DNA of 64,000 bases from Saccharomyces paradoxus (Eukaryota; Ascomycota; Saccharomycetes; Saccharomycetales; Saccharomycetaceae): assembly GCF_002079055.1 (NCBI RefSeq), contig NC_047489.1:293686-357685 (forward strand), written 5' to 3'. The translations under genes and the position numbers were made by a program. This document shows, one piece after another, positions 1 to 10,794 of this stretch (its first letter is position 1; the number at the start of each line of letters is the position of its first letter). Under the pieces are notes generated by a model. That model was not told the origin of the DNA, did no database searches, and was given only the letters and a program-made list of their open reading frames with translations.

Positions 1-721
1 CAAAGATTTGAAGTCAAAGTTTGAAGGATTGGCCGCTTCAGAAAAAGAGGAGGAAGAAATGGAAAACAAATTTGTCCCCCCTCCAAAGAAATCAGAACCA
101 ACTATAATCTCACCAAAACCCTTCTCCAAACCACAGGAGCCTGTAAAAGCTGAAGAAACTCAGCAGTTGAAGACTGATTACAAGAAGATCGGTAACCCAT
201 TGCCCGGTATGCACATTGAAGCGGATAACGAGCACGAACCAGAAGAAGAGGATGATGACTGGGACGATGATGAAGACGCGGCTCTTCAACCTCCTTTGCC
301 TTCCAGGAACGTTGCCTCAGAATTACCAGCGCAAAAAGAAGAACCTGAGCAAGAAGAGGTCGCCCCAAGCTTGCCTTCTAGAAACTCTATACCTTCTCCA
401 AAGCAAGAAGAAGCACCTGAAGAAACGTCTGAACAAGAAGGTGAAGAAGAAGAGCAACCCGCTCCTCAACTACCATCACGAGGCTCTGCAGCTCCTCCGC
501 CACCTCCAAGACGAGCAACCCCTGAGAAAAAGCCAAAGGAAAATCCATGGGCCACAGCAGAATATGATTACGATGCTGCAGAAGATAACGAGCTGACCTT
601 TATAGAAAATGACAAGATTATCAATATCGAATTTGTCGACGATGACTGGTGGCTAGGTGAACTGGAGAAAGACGGGTCAAAAGGTCTCTTCCCCAGTAAC
701 TATGTGTCTTTGGGTAACTAG
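1..721 (+). CDS. ABP1: Actin-binding protein Abp1, C-terminal part (5' end outside window)
   Basis: The reading frame is already open at the left edge (codon phase from base 2) and ends at TAG 719-721, so only about the last 239 residues are present. It is acidic and proline-rich: Glu/Asp runs around bases 210-290, several repeats of the type LPSRN/LPSRG, and a polyproline stretch near base 495. It ends in a clear SH3 domain (about 540-715) with the ALYDY-equivalent AEYDYDAAEDNELTF, the WWLGEL core and the SNYV ending. In S. cerevisiae Abp1 binds actin through an N-terminal ADF homology domain (not in this window), activates Arp2/3, and uses the SH3 domain to recruit Ark1/Prk1 kinases and other proteins to cortical actin patches during endocytosis. 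Identification rests on the SH3 sequence and on FIG2 following downstream. Confidence 0.96.
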   Translation, partial: KDLKSKFEGLAASEKEEEEMENKFVPPPKKSEPTIISPKPFSKPQEPVKAEETQQLKTDYKKIGNPLPGMHIEADNEHEPEEEDDDWDDDEDAALQPPLPSRNVASELPAQKEEPEQEEVAPSLPSRNSIPSPKQEEAPEETSEQEGEEEEQPAPQLPSRGSAAPPPPPRRATPEKKPKENPWATAEYDYDAAEDNELTFIENDKIINIEFVDDDWWLGELEKDGSKGLFPSNYVSLGN

Positions 722-1303
722 AATCACACGTTAACCTCATGCTATTATATCATTCTTACGTAAAACAAATACTTACAGAGACGTTAGAGCTTTTGTATAG
801 ATACTTTCACGAGCCTTTTCTTTCAAAAAAAACAAACAAATTATTCTACCTTGTTCTTTATTACTTCAAGCATTTATTGTCACTCTCCCACAGTATTATT
901 TTCAACAGACCGTGCGTCCGTACGGCGTTGTCAAAACCTCGAACTTAAAACAATGCTGAAACAAACTCCTTGCACTACCATATTGCATACAAATCTGATA
1001 CATCCTACACACATGGTGTTGTTTTAGTATCGCTTCAGGTGTATGCCAGAAATGTCTAGTATATAGCGCTTTTCTTATGCCCGCTATTTCAGAGACACAC
1101 CTAGCCTATCTATAGAATTGTTAGAGGTCAGTTTTAAGCTACGACCTCTCGTTAAGATGAAAAAATGCATAAAGAGCCTCACAGGGACATATATAAAGCG
1201 AACTCTAACTTGGTACAATGAAAGTTCCTACGTCTTTTTGTAATGCCAGAATCTCTAATTATACGAAAAGCATATTACAAAAATACACGATCATCTACCT
1301 AAT
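722..1303. promoter_or_regulatory. ABP1-FIG2 intergenic region with candidate FIG2 promoter elements
   Basis: No gene is visible here. A pheromone response element core TGAAACA lies at 957-963 and a TATATAAA box at 1190-1197, about 110 bp before the FIG2 ATG. In S. cerevisiae FIG2 is strongly induced by mating pheromone through Ste12, which binds TGAAACA, so these sites fit that regulation. Only one exact element was noticed, and Ste12 promoters normally carry more than one. Confidence 0.45.
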
Positions 1304-4300
1304 ATGACTCCAATGAACTCATTTGCGTCTTTAGGTTTGATATATTCAGTAATGAACCTTTTAACAAGAGCAGATGCTCAAATTGTACTTTATCAGAATA
1401 GTTCTGCATCACCTATCTCTACTTCAGTGTCTAGCTCTCTAATAGATTTTTACGATACCTCATCCACTGACAACTTGCAGTATTCATCCTTCAATTCGTA
1501 CGTACAGCCTTCCATAAACTCCTTTGCTCTATCTAGCCCTTCATCAAGTTTTGAAGTCCCCACCACAACTTCTTCCAGTTATGCAATTTCTTCCCTATTC
1601 ACAGCCTCCGATACTTTCTCTTCATACTTTGATGTCTCTCATGGAGGAGCAAGTTCATCAATATCAAGGTCAGCTGCTTCATCTGAGATATCCTCATCCA
1701 CTCTTTTCTTAACTGCACAACCTCATAAGACATCTCACTCTTCCTCTTCATTGGAGCCATCAGCCGCCGCTTCATCTTCCGCTAGTGTACCTTTTTCAAC
1801 TTCATTGATTGATCCCTCTCAAAGTAGGACTTTATTAAACTCAGCAAAATCTAACACCCTTTCCTCAACCACAAATTTTGCTTCCGCGGCGATTGCAGGC
1901 TCAATATCTCCAAACGACTCGAAAAGTTTGGAGGCTACCGCTACTACAACACTATCTGATGTTCCTTCTTCTTCTTCAGACAATTCTAATCAGACCTCAT
2001 TGCCAAACCTATCGGAACCACTGTCCAGTTTTTCAAGTGGCCTCACGTTCAGTTCAACTATTCAAGCCACTCCCAATGGCCTAGCGTCAAAGACTCATTC
2101 AACTCTCGCTGATACTGCATCGTCATTGCCACTAACATTGAAATTATCCAGTATGACATCAACAAGTGACCCTGATGCAAGCTCTTACAACTCTACGGGT
2201 ACTTCCTCTAAAACAAGTGGTAACCCCGCCATTTTTACTTTGGACTCAATTGATCCATACAGTAGTTTGGTTCAATCTTTATCGTCATTATCAATTGCTC
2301 CTTCTCTATTTACAGCTACAAGTGAATATTCATCCGTGCCATCGGCGGATTTGGATCAAGCCTCAAAAAGAGAAACAGCTAATTTCACTGCTTCTATTAC
2401 TTCTACACCACTTGGAGCAACTGTACCTACTTCACTGGTTGACTCGATGAGTTCAGCCGGCTCTACGGCATCTAGTTTTGGAGAAATCTCAACCGCCAAT
2501 TTTAGTGTTGAAGGGATCTCAACCTACGTTACTGTACCAACTGCAAGTGAAAGTTCGCAGAACCAAGATTGGTCAAGCTCTACATTACCGCTGTCCCAAA
2601 CTACCTGGGTTGTAATCAACTCAACTGATACTCAAGGATCCATAACATCAACTACTTCCCCAGCTTATATCTCTACGGCTACCAAAACTGTTGATGGGGT
2701 AGTCACGGAATATGTTACATGGTGTCCCTTAACAGAAACGAAATCACAAACGGCTGAGATTAGTTCGTCCATGTCTAGCGTTCCACAAGCCTCTTCATTC
2801 GGCAGTAGTTCCATTTCAAGCTCCAATTCCACCACTCTTGGTGCCTCGAACTACATTACTGTATCAACTGCAAGTGAAAGTTCGCAGAACCAAGATTGGT
2901 CAAGCTCTACATTACCGCTGTCCCAAACTACCTGGGTTGTAATCAACTCAACTGATACTCAAGGATCCATAACATCAACTACTTCCCCAGCTTTTATCTC
3001 TACGGCTACCAAAACTGTTGATGGGGTAGTCACGGAATATGTTACATGGTGTCCCTTAACAGAAACGAAATTACAAACGGCTGAGATTAGTTCGTTCACG
3101 ATTAGCGCCACAGAGACCTCTTGGTCATCTTCAACATTAGAGACATCGACCTTGCAATTGTCTGATTCCATATTTACACATTCAACAGCTTTTAATGGCA
3201 CTGAAACCATAGACGGCCATCGCATGACTGAGACTAGTTCAGCCACAGAGCCCATCTATTTTAGTGGTACACAAGATAGCCTTTATTTGAGCGCCAGCGA
3301 AACTAATCCTGTTTCTTCCTTTTCGTCCTATCCAATTTTTTCATCTACAAGAAGCTCTACGACGATTGGCCCTAACTCTACTGTTGCATCTGGGTCGACT
3401 AGCAACCATTTGTCTGCTAGTGTATCTAACCCAACCAAAACGAGCCAATATACGAGCCCCAGTGAGAACACATTTACTGCTTTTTCTTTTGATTCCACGG
3501 AAACTGTCGCAGCCATGTCTGATACTCACAAAAGGTCGTCGTCCGATAACTATTCATGGGCTACTACGCAATTGAAGACCAGCGGAGCACAAACTTTTTT
3601 GCTTTCTACCGTTACAACAACGACGAACGGTGCCGTCACCGAATACACAACGTGGTCCCCGGCAACTAGTGTTGCCTACACAACATCTGTATCTTATAAA
3701 ACATTAGTTTTGACCACTGAAGTCTGCTCACATTCTGAATGTACCCCAACGGTTATCACGAACGTTATCACGACAAGCTCTACAATTCCTGTTTTATCCA
3801 CTTCTAGCGCTATAGTTTTATCATCTGCAGTATCCAAAAGTACAGAGAATTCCGCTGTTTCCGAAGCTACCACTAGCTCTCAGGTTTCCGCTACTTCTGG
3901 AAGTACTACTGTCAGCCATTATTCGGCCCCATCCCATGTTTCTACCGCTTCTGAAGCTACTACTAGCTCTCATGTTTCCGTTGCTTCCGAAGATACCACT
4001 AGCTCTCAGGTTTCCGCTACTTCTGGAAGTACTACTGTCAGCCATTATTCGGCCCCATCCCATGTTTCTACCGCTTCTGAAGCTACTACTAGCTCTCATG
4101 TTTCCGTTGCTTCCGAAGATACCACTAGCTCTCAGGTTTCCGCTACTTCTGGAAGTACTACTGTCAGCCATTATTCGGCCACATCCCATGTTTCTGCCGC
4201 TTCTGAAGCTACTACTAGCTCTCTTGGTACTAGAAAATTTACCACTACTGGAAGCTCACTTTTACCAGCTTTGTCTACTGAAATGATAAATACCACTGTA

Positions 4301-6451
4301 CTTTCCAGAAAAACCCTCATTATCAGCACAGAAGTATGTTCTCATTCTAAATGCATACCAACAGTCATTACAAACGTTGTTACTTCAAAGGTCACGCCTT
4401 CTAATGGGCATTCTTCTCAAACTCAACAAACAGAGGCTGTGGAGGTGACGCTGACATCCCGTCAAACCGTAATTTTGAGCACCGAAATTTGCTCTGATTC
4501 AATTTGTACACCGACAACTGTTACCTCTGTGCAAATGAGAAGTACTCCTTCTTTACCCCTGACCTCTTCAATGTCAAGTTCCTCTTTAGCCCCTACCAAA
4601 AAAAGTTTTTTGGAAGCCTCTTCAGTAACGTTCACATCTTCTGTCAGTACGCAAAGTTTGCCTTTGGCAGTCATAAGTTCGGAAAAAAGCTCCCCCGTAT
4701 CTGCTTCTCAATCATTTAGTACTGCTTTAAAAAGCACAAAAGTGTCCACTTCTTCTGATGTCACTTCAAAGAATAAAAAGCCCGGTAGTCCTACTTCACT
4801 ACACAATTCCTCTTCAGGGTATTCTATCCCATCTTCTTCTACATCTCTCCAATATTCATTATCTACCGCTACTACAACAATCAACGGTATTGAGACTGTT
4901 TACACAACATGGTGTCCATTGACAGAAAAATCGACTGTCGCTACTCCTACTCAATCTTTTTGTAGTAGTGACAGATGTGGTTCATCGTCAAAATCATCCG
5001 CGTCTTTATCTTCGGCTTCTATTCAATATACATTGTCTACTGCCACTACTACGATAAGTGGGTTGAAGACTGTATACACTACTTGGTGCCCATTAACAAG
5101 TAAATCATCTGTAGTTGTTGCTACTCAATCTGCTTGTAATGGTGAAAATTGTGGACAAATTTCTTCAACCTCCAAAGTCGGTGCTATTTCCTCTGCATTG
5201 GAAATATCTACTTTTATTCCTTCCGGCCCCTCAACTGCATCTGAATCAAATTTTGGACATTCGTTCAGTGCAGATACAAAATCCATATGCTCTGGTACTG
5301 AATGTACGCAACTTGCGCCAATGACATCATTTTCATCTGCTTTTACGGTAGTATTTCCTCCCTTTGCCTCTACATCATCATCACCATTGTCAACAACAGC
5401 ATCACCAACACTGACGTCAACACTTACTTCTATCTCATCATTACCACCATCTAGCTCTATATCAGCATCTTCTTCGTCATCAGCTTCCTCTTCATCGACT
5501 TCTCTATCATCCCTCGCTGCTGCATCATCAACATCCACAACAGCAACAAAAGCGTCATCCTCCACTTTCATAACGTCTTTTCTATCATTGCCCCCTACAT
5601 CATCATTGTCATTATCGCCAATGTCGTCGTCTATTTTCGTGAGTCAATCGTCATCGTCTATTTTCGTGGGTCAATTATCATCGTCATCATTACCATTGTC
5701 GCCATCTGCTTCTACATCACCGATCATTGGCACAGTTCCTGTTTCGAACCCAACTACTTCCGTCACAACACAAACTTGTACGGAATCACAATGTAAACAG
5801 GAGGTATCTACTGTCTGTACTAGATCCGACTGTAAGGAAGTCACATCGACTTCTACATCCCTTCCAACCACGACCACTGATGTTATTACATGTACTGAAT
5901 CCCAGTGCCAGGAAACCAAATCTAGCAGTTGTGAGGGCCCCTCGTGTAAAGTATCGGAAACGCATGAATCGAGTACTACAGTTTCTGCATGTAGTGGAGA
6001 GGGTTGCGAGCCTTCCGCTACAAGCCAGCCACATTCTCAATACGCTACGGTGACGTCTGTGATTGCTCCAAGTGCCATAACGACAACATCAGTGGAAGTA
6101 CATTCAACCGAATCAACCGTATCAATTACTACGATCAAGCCAATAACATATACATCGAGTGGTACCAAAGGAGAATTGATCACTATAACAAGTTCCAGCC
6201 AAACTGTAATTCCGTCAGTAACTACCATAATAACGAGAACAAGAGTGGCCATCACTTCAACACCAAAGCCAACCACTATGACGTATGTCACACAACTACT
6301 TTCTTCAAGTGGAGTTACTAATTCCCTTATTGGTGCTGCATCGTCAACTTGGATTACCACGCCTGTTGTTAGTACATACGCTGGTTCAGCGTCAAGATCT
6401 CTCTTTAGTAAGTTCTTCCTGACAATACTAATGGTGGTCAGCTTCATTTAA
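1304..6451 (+). CDS. FIG2: Fig2-like GPI-anchored mating adhesin
   Basis: The frame encodes 1715 residues from ATG 1304. A second ATG at 1313 gives MNSFASLG, the start used in S. cerevisiae; the first has the better -3 A context. Residues 1-26 form a hydrophobic signal peptide ending ADAQ. Nearly all of the rest is Ser/Thr-rich, with WCPLT modules (near 2720, 3050, 4910 and 5090) and repeated CxxxxC modules of the type EVCSHSECTPT. The last 20 residues are hydrophobic (FLTILMVVSFI), as expected of a GPI-attachment signal. Fig2 is a cell-wall mannoprotein induced during mating that supports cell adhesion and zygote shape; Aga1 is its relative. S. cerevisiae Fig2 is about 1609 residues, so this copy is roughly 100 longer, partly through an internal tandem repeat. 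Divergence from S. cerevisiae is high, as usual for this fast-evolving gene. Confidence 0.95.
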   Translation: MTPMNSFASLGLIYSVMNLLTRADAQIVLYQNSSASPISTSVSSSLIDFYDTSSTDNLQYSSFNSYVQPSINSFALSSPSSSFEVPTTTSSSYAISSLFTASDTFSSYFDVSHGGASSSISRSAASSEISSSTLFLTAQPHKTSHSSSSLEPSAAASSSASVPFSTSLIDPSQSRTLLNSAKSNTLSSTTNFASAAIAGSISPNDSKSLEATATTTLSDVPSSSSDNSNQTSLPNLSEPLSSFSSGLTFSSTIQATPNGLASKTHSTLADTASSLPLTLKLSSMTSTSDPDASSYNSTGTSSKTSGNPAIFTLDSIDPYSSLVQSLSSLSIAPSLFTATSEYSSVPSADLDQASKRETANFTASITSTPLGATVPTSLVDSMSSAGSTASSFGEISTANFSVEGISTYVTVPTASESSQNQDWSSSTLPLSQTTWVVINSTDTQGSITSTTSPAYISTATKTVDGVVTEYVTWCPLTETKSQTAEISSSMSSVPQASSFGSSSISSSNSTTLGASNYITVSTASESSQNQDWSSSTLPLSQTTWVVINSTDTQGSITSTTSPAFISTATKTVDGVVTEYVTWCPLTETKLQTAEISSFTISATETSWSSSTLETSTLQLSDSIFTHSTAFNGTETIDGHRMTETSSATEPIYFSGTQDSLYLSASETNPVSSFSSYPIFSSTRSSTTIGPNSTVASGSTSNHLSASVSNPTKTSQYTSPSENTFTAFSFDSTETVAAMSDTHKRSSSDNYSWATTQLKTSGAQTFLLSTVTTTTNGAVTEYTTWSPATSVAYTTSVSYKTLVLTTEVCSHSECTPTVITNVITTSSTIPVLSTSSAIVLSSAVSKSTENSAVSEATTSSQVSATSGSTTVSHYSAPSHVSTASEATTSSHVSVASEDTTSSQVSATSGSTTVSHYSAPSHVSTASEATTSSHVSVASEDTTSSQVSATSGSTTVSHYSATSHVSAASEATTSSLGTRKFTTTGSSLLPALSTEMINTTVLSRKTLIISTEVCSHSKCIPTVITNVVTSKVTPSNGHSSQTQQTEAVEVTLTSRQTVILSTEICSDSICTPTTVTSVQMRSTPSLPLTSSMSSSSLAPTKKSFLEASSVTFTSSVSTQSLPLAVISSEKSSPVSASQSFSTALKSTKVSTSSDVTSKNKKPGSPTSLHNSSSGYSIPSSSTSLQYSLSTATTTINGIETVYTTWCPLTEKSTVATPTQSFCSSDRCGSSSKSSASLSSASIQYTLSTATTTISGLKTVYTTWCPLTSKSSVVVATQSACNGENCGQISSTSKVGAISSALEISTFIPSGPSTASESNFGHSFSADTKSICSGTECTQLAPMTSFSSAFTVVFPPFASTSSSPLSTTASPTLTSTLTSISSLPPSSSISASSSSSASSSSTSLSSLAAASSTSTTATKASSSTFITSFLSLPPTSSLSLSPMSSSIFVSQSSSSIFVGQLSSSSLPLSPSASTSPIIGTVPVSNPTTSVTTQTCTESQCKQEVSTVCTRSDCKEVTSTSTSLPTTTTDVITCTESQCQETKSSSCEGPSCKVSETHESSTTVSACSGEGCEPSATSQPHSQYATVTSVIAPSAITTTSVEVHSTESTVSITTIKPITYTSSGTKGELITITSSSQTVIPSVTTIITRTRVAITSTPKPTTMTYVTQLLSSSGVTNSLIGAASSTWITTPVVSTYAGSASRSLFSKFFLTILMVVSFI
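2524..3092 (+). repeat. Two-copy internal repeat in FIG2, period about 327 bp
   Basis: The block beginning near 2524 recurs near 2851. Each copy encodes the segment from about VSTASESSQNQDWSS through TKTVDGVVTEYVTWCPLTETK, and about 235 bp are almost identical in the two copies. One difference is TATATC against TTTATC near 2665 and 2992. The near identity suggests recent duplication or gene conversion. Confidence 0.85.
3871..4225 (+). repeat. 126-bp tandem repeat in FIG2 (42 residues per unit)
   Basis: The string CAGGTTTCCGCTACTTC begins at 3881, 4007 and 4133, which gives an exact 126-bp period, in frame. Two full units plus a partial third encode Ser/Thr-rich sequence with SSQVSATSGSTTVSHYSA and SSHVSVASEDTT segments. 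I do not remember such a unit in S. cerevisiae Fig2, and it accounts for most of the extra length. Confidence 0.9.
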
Positions 6452-6504
6452 TTACTCGTACGTATTGTATGTACATATGTGTATACTATAAAAAGACAAT
6501 TCTT

Positions 6505-7053
6505 TCACTTACCTTTAATGATGCTTGATGAGAATTCAGTCATCGTTACTTCTTCCCCAGAGTCGTCATCATAATCATACCATTCATTATCCTCTAATTG
6601 ACATGCCATTACTTTTCCTGAACTTAGAGAAGTTTCGAACGTTATGTTGTCTGGATAAAACTTGACTAATTCGCAACCTCTACAATCAAGACTTAGTGGA
6701 ATAAACGAATCTTCTTTGACCTTCGATAAACCATGCTTTTTCCGCACATCTTTTATCTTGGCCCATTTGTCGTCACTCTGGTCAGTTAAAAATTCATTCT
6801 CAAAAGTGGACAGGCTAACTGACAACTCTTTTGAACAAAATTTACATTTCATCAAGAAAGAGGCGCTTCCTTTTGAAGCTGGCATAGCATGTTCTTCGAA
6901 TGTATTAATCATAACTTTAGAATCGTGCAATTCCCTGCAACTGGTACATTGTAGATCGAAGGCAAATTCCGCCCTCGATTCGTTTGTATTCTCAATTGAT
7001 ACCTTGATCACGTTTTCTGACAGCGTAGCCTTTAGGACTAAGAATAACGGCAT
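6505..7053 (-). CDS. YCR090C: UPF0587 (DUF866) family protein, YCR090C orthologue
   Basis: The frame read from ATG at 7053-7051 gives 182 residues beginning MPLFLVLKATLSEN, the same length and start as the S. cerevisiae protein. The frame stays open upstream to 7101, but the extra 16 residues (MVKITLPRKKARVC..) are basic and not part of the family. Two CxxC pairs are visible, CTSC near residue 36 and CKFC near 71, with a later CRGC near 133; these probably bind zinc. The family is widespread in eukaryotes (human C1orf123/CZIB is a relative) and its molecular role is not established in yeast. The stop codon lies 53 bp from the convergent FIG2 stop. Confidence 0.93.
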   Translation of the reverse strand: MPLFLVLKATLSENVIKVSIENTNESRAEFAFDLQCTSCRELHDSKVMINTFEEHAMPASKGSASFLMKCKFCSKELSVSLSTFENEFLTDQSDDKWAKIKDVRKKHGLSKVKEDSFIPLSLDCRGCELVKFYPDNITFETSLSSGKVMACQLEDNEWYDYDDDSGEEVTMTEFSSSIIKGK

Positions 7054-8425
7054 TATCGTACACACCCTAGCTTTCTTTCTTGGCAAAGTTATCTTCACCA
7101 AAATCTTTCATTGCTTCCTGTTAACGGCTTTTGAGCTTTTTCTAATTTCATACGTTTTAGGTAGGAAAACCAAAAAGTAGGTAACGACGAACTAAATTTG
7201 AAAAAATAAAAAGAAAATAAATGTGCCAAGATTACCAAACGTATTCAATCCCGGCAAGATTTGAGAGCAGTTTGAAATCAAAAACTTAAAGGCAAACCTC
7301 TTAATTTCACATAAGTCTATGATTCATCCCCACAAAGCTCGTCACTTCTTTCCATTTATTGTAAATTAAGACGCATCCTTGGTGTGTTATAGAAATTTCT
7401 TAATTTCAGCCAAATGATATTATCATGGTCAATAATTCCATGAACGGTCAGTAATTTTAAAATTAAAAAAATATTCATAGAAATTACGAAACAAGCCATT
7501 GCCCTTTGGCAGAATTATTTATTGTATTTTTAAAAAAACAAATGGTACTAACGCATTAGTAAAAACTATGATAAGGTAAAGAAGACCATGTTCTATTGCG
7601 TGAATTTGTCGGTAAATTTTCAGTACATTTAAAAAGTTTGTTTCTTTTACAATTAGCGACGATAAACCTCTCGATAAAATGCAATATGAGAAGTAGTATC
7701 TAACCAAGAAAGCAACAAGTAATAGTAAATAGCGAAACATCTAAAAGGACAGTCAATTAATGACAGCTTTAAGAACTAAGACAGTATGGAATATAGTAAG
7801 ACCACACTCAGGTGGTCTTGCGATATTCCACAAGATGATATTTCGCCAGGCTGCAAGTAAACTGCTCTAAGCTAACCCTCGTATATGTGATTGATGAGAA
7901 AGTGTTGCAAGTTACTAAACTTTGTTTACACACATTCTGGTCTAGGCTTGTTTAATCATTAATCAACTTAAAAAAAAAATCCTGGAACCGAGAATAATCA
8001 AAATCAGTATAAATGTGCTCTTCTTTCCAAAATACCTACCGACACTTCAAGAAATATCAAGATAAATATCGTTAGTTCAAGCTTGAATGTTCCATGAATG
8101 CGAATCACATTAAATTACATTCAAAAGAGCATGTCAAGCACATCCGATAACGTACTGATGTAAGCTGGAGAAATCAGGATGGGACCACGATATCTATATG
8201 TATTATATAATTATGATAGCGCCGTCTTCGGCATCCCTTTTACGGAAATATACTTTTCTTTTTCCTCTTTTAGCAATATTGTTCAGGGAGTAACATAAGC
8301 TCTAATAACCCCAGTTTTTTTCGACAAATTACCTTTTCTGTTATAACAGTAGTTTGAAACGTACAAGAACTTACTAGCGTCCAAAAGATTACCACAAGCA
8401 AAACCTCAACCGTGTCGCTACCCAC
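7054..8425. other. YCR090C-KIN82 intergenic region, mostly without recognised features
   Basis: About 1.4 kb with no supported gene. A reverse-strand frame at 7519-7740 is low-complexity and hydrophobic and has no known relative. The one structured element is the hairpin at 7787-7830, listed separately. The stretch just before KIN82 is pyrimidine-rich around 8255-8275 (CTTTTCTTTTTCCTCTTTTAG), as is usual for yeast promoters. Confidence 0.6.
7787..7830. other. Long hairpin-forming inverted repeat, 19-bp arms
   Basis: The left arm is 7787-7805 (TGGAATATAGTAAGACCAC) and the right arm 7812-7830 (GTGGTCTTGCGATATTCCA), with a six-base loop ACTCAG. The arms pair at 17 Watson-Crick positions, with one G-U wobble possible in RNA and one A-G mismatch. 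No tRNA or snoRNA box that I recognise surrounds it. It could be a structured non-coding RNA, a protein-binding site or a remnant of mobile DNA. Confidence 0.6.
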
Positions 8426-10594
8426 ATGACTCAACAAGAATACCGTTCCCCCTCACAACGCTTATCCAAGGGGAGGAGTATGTCGCTACCCAAAATATTT
8501 GCTCGTAATTTGAGATCTCTTCAAACCAACGCACCCACTGGCAAAGATATCAATTGCAATTGCTCAAGTTTCAATTCCTTTTCCTCGTCCGCAAGCGCCA
8601 GCTCAAACTCACAAATTAGTATGACTTATAATGAAAACAAGCATGATCTTCCCATACCCTTTCCCCTACATGTAGAATGCGACGATAGTTGGTCAAGTTC
8701 TAAAATTAACAAGTTAAAATCAATGTTTCACCATAACAGATCAAAAAATAGTGGCATTACAGACGTGTCTGATTCGGAGAAGGGCACGCACCAACGTGAA
8801 CATCAATCGACGACACGCGTAGGGCAGTCGCAAAGTTCCATTAACGATGAGAGAAATGTCCTTAACACTACCAAAAGTACGCTTATATCGAATGAAGCGA
8901 TATGCTCTACGCCTAACGAGATATCGGGGAGCTCTTCTCCGAATGCGGAGTTATTTACCTTTGATATGCCCACAGACCCATCATCCTTTCACACTCCTAG
9001 TTCCCCAAGTTATATAGCAAAGGACAGTAGAAATCTGAGTAATGGTTCTTTAAATGATATTAACGAAAATGAAGAGGTCCGGCATTTCCATAGAAAAGTC
9101 GAAGAAAGTTGCAATGTCTCACCCTTGGCTCACTTGTCCTTATCAAATTCACCAACTGATCCCCTGGGTGGAAAGAATGGAAATAAAAGGGACCAAATAC
9201 CTATTAAAACAACACCACGTTTAAGGAGAGCCGCTTCCGAACCATTTGACACAGCAAAGGACGGGTTATTGCGGGAAGATTTCCTCGCTTTGAAACAACC
9301 TCCAAATTTGGGAGATATTGTAGAACCTAGGAGGTCTCGTCGTTTAAGAACCAAATCATTCAGTAATAAGTTCCAAGACATTACTGTCGAACCTCAATCA
9401 TTTGAAAAAATTAGACTACTGGGCCAGGGTGATGTGGGTAAAGTCTATTTAGTAAGGGAACGCGATACCAACCAGATATTCGCCCTGAAAGTCTTGAGTA
9501 AACATGAAATGATCAAGAGGAAAAAAATTAAGCGCGTACTCACTGAGCAGGAAATCCTCGCAACAAGTGATCATCCATTTATTGTGACGCTGTACCATTC
9601 CTTTCAAACGGAGGATTATTTGTACCTCTGTATGGAATACTGCATGGGAGGGGAATTCTTTAGAGCTTTGCAGACAAGAAAAAGTAAGTGCATTGCAGAA
9701 GATGATGCAAAGTTTTACGCCAGTGAAGTAGTAGCGGCTTTGGAATATTTACACCTACTGGGCTTCATATATAGAGATTTAAAACCCGAGAATATATTAC
9801 TGCATCAATCTGGCCATATTATGCTTTCTGACTTTGATTTATCCATCCAGGCAACAGGATCAAAAAATCCCACTATGAAAGACTCTACGTATTTAGATAC
9901 AAAAATTTGTTCAGATGGATTTAGAACTAATTCCTTTGTTGGTACTGAAGAGTACTTAGCTCCAGAAGTAATCAGAGGGAATGGGCATACAGCGGCAGTA
10001 GACTGGTGGACTTTAGGAATATTAATTTATGAGATGCTTTTCGGCTGCACTCCATTCAAAGGAGATAATTCAAATGAAACTTTCTCTAACATTTTGACCA
10101 AGGACGTCAAATTCCCACATGATAAAGAAGTTTCAAAGAACTGCAAAGATCTGATAAAGAAACTATTAAACAAAAACGAGGCAAAGAGGCTTGGCTCTAA
10201 ATTAGGAGCTGCAGACATAAAGAGACACCCCTTCTTCAAGAAAGTTCAGTGGTCGTTCTTAAGAAATCAAGACCCCCCTTTGATACCTGCATTAAATAAT
10301 AACGGCTGTGAACTCCCCTTTATATTGTCTTGCAATAAAAACTCGAGAAAAAACTCGGTGAGCAAACAGGAAATCCAAATGTTTTGTGAAAAAGTTGCAA
10401 ATGATGACGAAATTGATGAGGCAGATCCATTCCATGATTTCAATTCTATGAGTTTAGCGAAGAAAGATCACAGTATTTTAACTTACTCTGAAAATCATAC
10501 CTATGGCAAAATTCTGTACAAATCAACTTGCACAAGATCAAGACATAACAGTTCTCACAGAAATTTCTTTAAAGACATAATACCTGAACTATAA
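8426..10594 (+). CDS. KIN82: Kin82 (Fpk2), AGC-family flippase kinase
   Basis: The protein has 722 residues from ATG 8426. Residues 1-325 are Ser/Asn-rich and probably disordered. The kinase domain runs from about 325 to 610: glycine loop [10 protein letters not shown], catalytic Lys in FALKVL near 353, [11 protein letters not shown] near 449, SDFDLS in place of DFG near 468, and the activation-loop APE motif in [10 protein letters not shown] near 505. A hydrophobic C-terminal tail follows. DFD in place of DFG is shared by the fungal Fpk1/Kin82/Nrc-2 group. In S. cerevisiae Kin82 and its paralogue Fpk1 phosphorylate and activate the phospholipid flippases Dnf1/Dnf2 and act upstream of membrane asymmetry. 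Cdc50, encoded 10 kb away, is a flippase subunit, though that proximity is probably coincidence. Length matches S. cerevisiae Kin82 (about 720). Confidence 0.95.
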   Translation: MTQQEYRSPSQRLSKGRSMSLPKIFARNLRSLQTNAPTGKDINCNCSSFNSFSSSASASSNSQISMTYNENKHDLPIPFPLHVECDDSWSSSKINKLKSMFHHNRSKNSGITDVSDSEKGTHQREHQSTTRVGQSQSSINDERNVLNTTKSTLISNEAICSTPNEISGSSSPNAELFTFDMPTDPSSFHTPSSPSYIAKDSRNLSNGSLNDINENEEVRHFHRKVEESCNVSPLAHLSLSNSPTDPLGGKNGNKRDQIPIKTTPRLRRAASEPFDTAKDGLLREDFLALKQPPNLGDIVEPRRSRRLRTKSFSNKFQDITVEPQSFEKIRLLGQGDVGKVYLVRERDTNQIFALKVLSKHEMIKRKKIKRVLTEQEILATSDHPFIVTLYHSFQTEDYLYLCMEYCMGGEFFRALQTRKSKCIAEDDAKFYASEVVAALEYLHLLGFIYRDLKPENILLHQSGHIMLSDFDLSIQATGSKNPTMKDSTYLDTKICSDGFRTNSFVGTEEYLAPEVIRGNGHTAAVDWWTLGILIYEMLFGCTPFKGDNSNETFSNILTKDVKFPHDKEVSKNCKDLIKKLLNKNEAKRLGSKLGAADIKRHPFFKKVQWSFLRNQDPPLIPALNNNGCELPFILSCNKNSRKNSVSKQEIQMFCEKVANDDEIDEADPFHDFNSMSLAKKDHSILTYSENHTYGKILYKSTCTRSRHNSSHRNFFKDIIPEL

Positions 10595-10794
10595 AGTGTT
10601 TTGCAGAAAGATAAGCCCATGGCCGAATTCCTACATTGGTTTTTCTTGATTTACCTTACGATAAAAATGTAACAAATTATTCAAAAGTAAACAAATAAAC
10701 ACAGAAACAATTTAAAAAGGAAAAGGTAAATGAAAAATGTATTTTTCTTTATTTTCTGATAACGCTGCATATATTACATAGGTACCATTCTATA

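Noticed and set aside
5125-6447. Reverse-strand frames opposite FIG2
   Set aside because: Ser/Thr-rich coding DNA on one strand opens the opposite frame; no start context or family was found.
7519-7740. Hydrophobic 73-codon reverse frame in the YCR090C-KIN82 spacer
   Set aside because: AT-rich low-complexity sequence without a recognised relative; not enough to call a gene.
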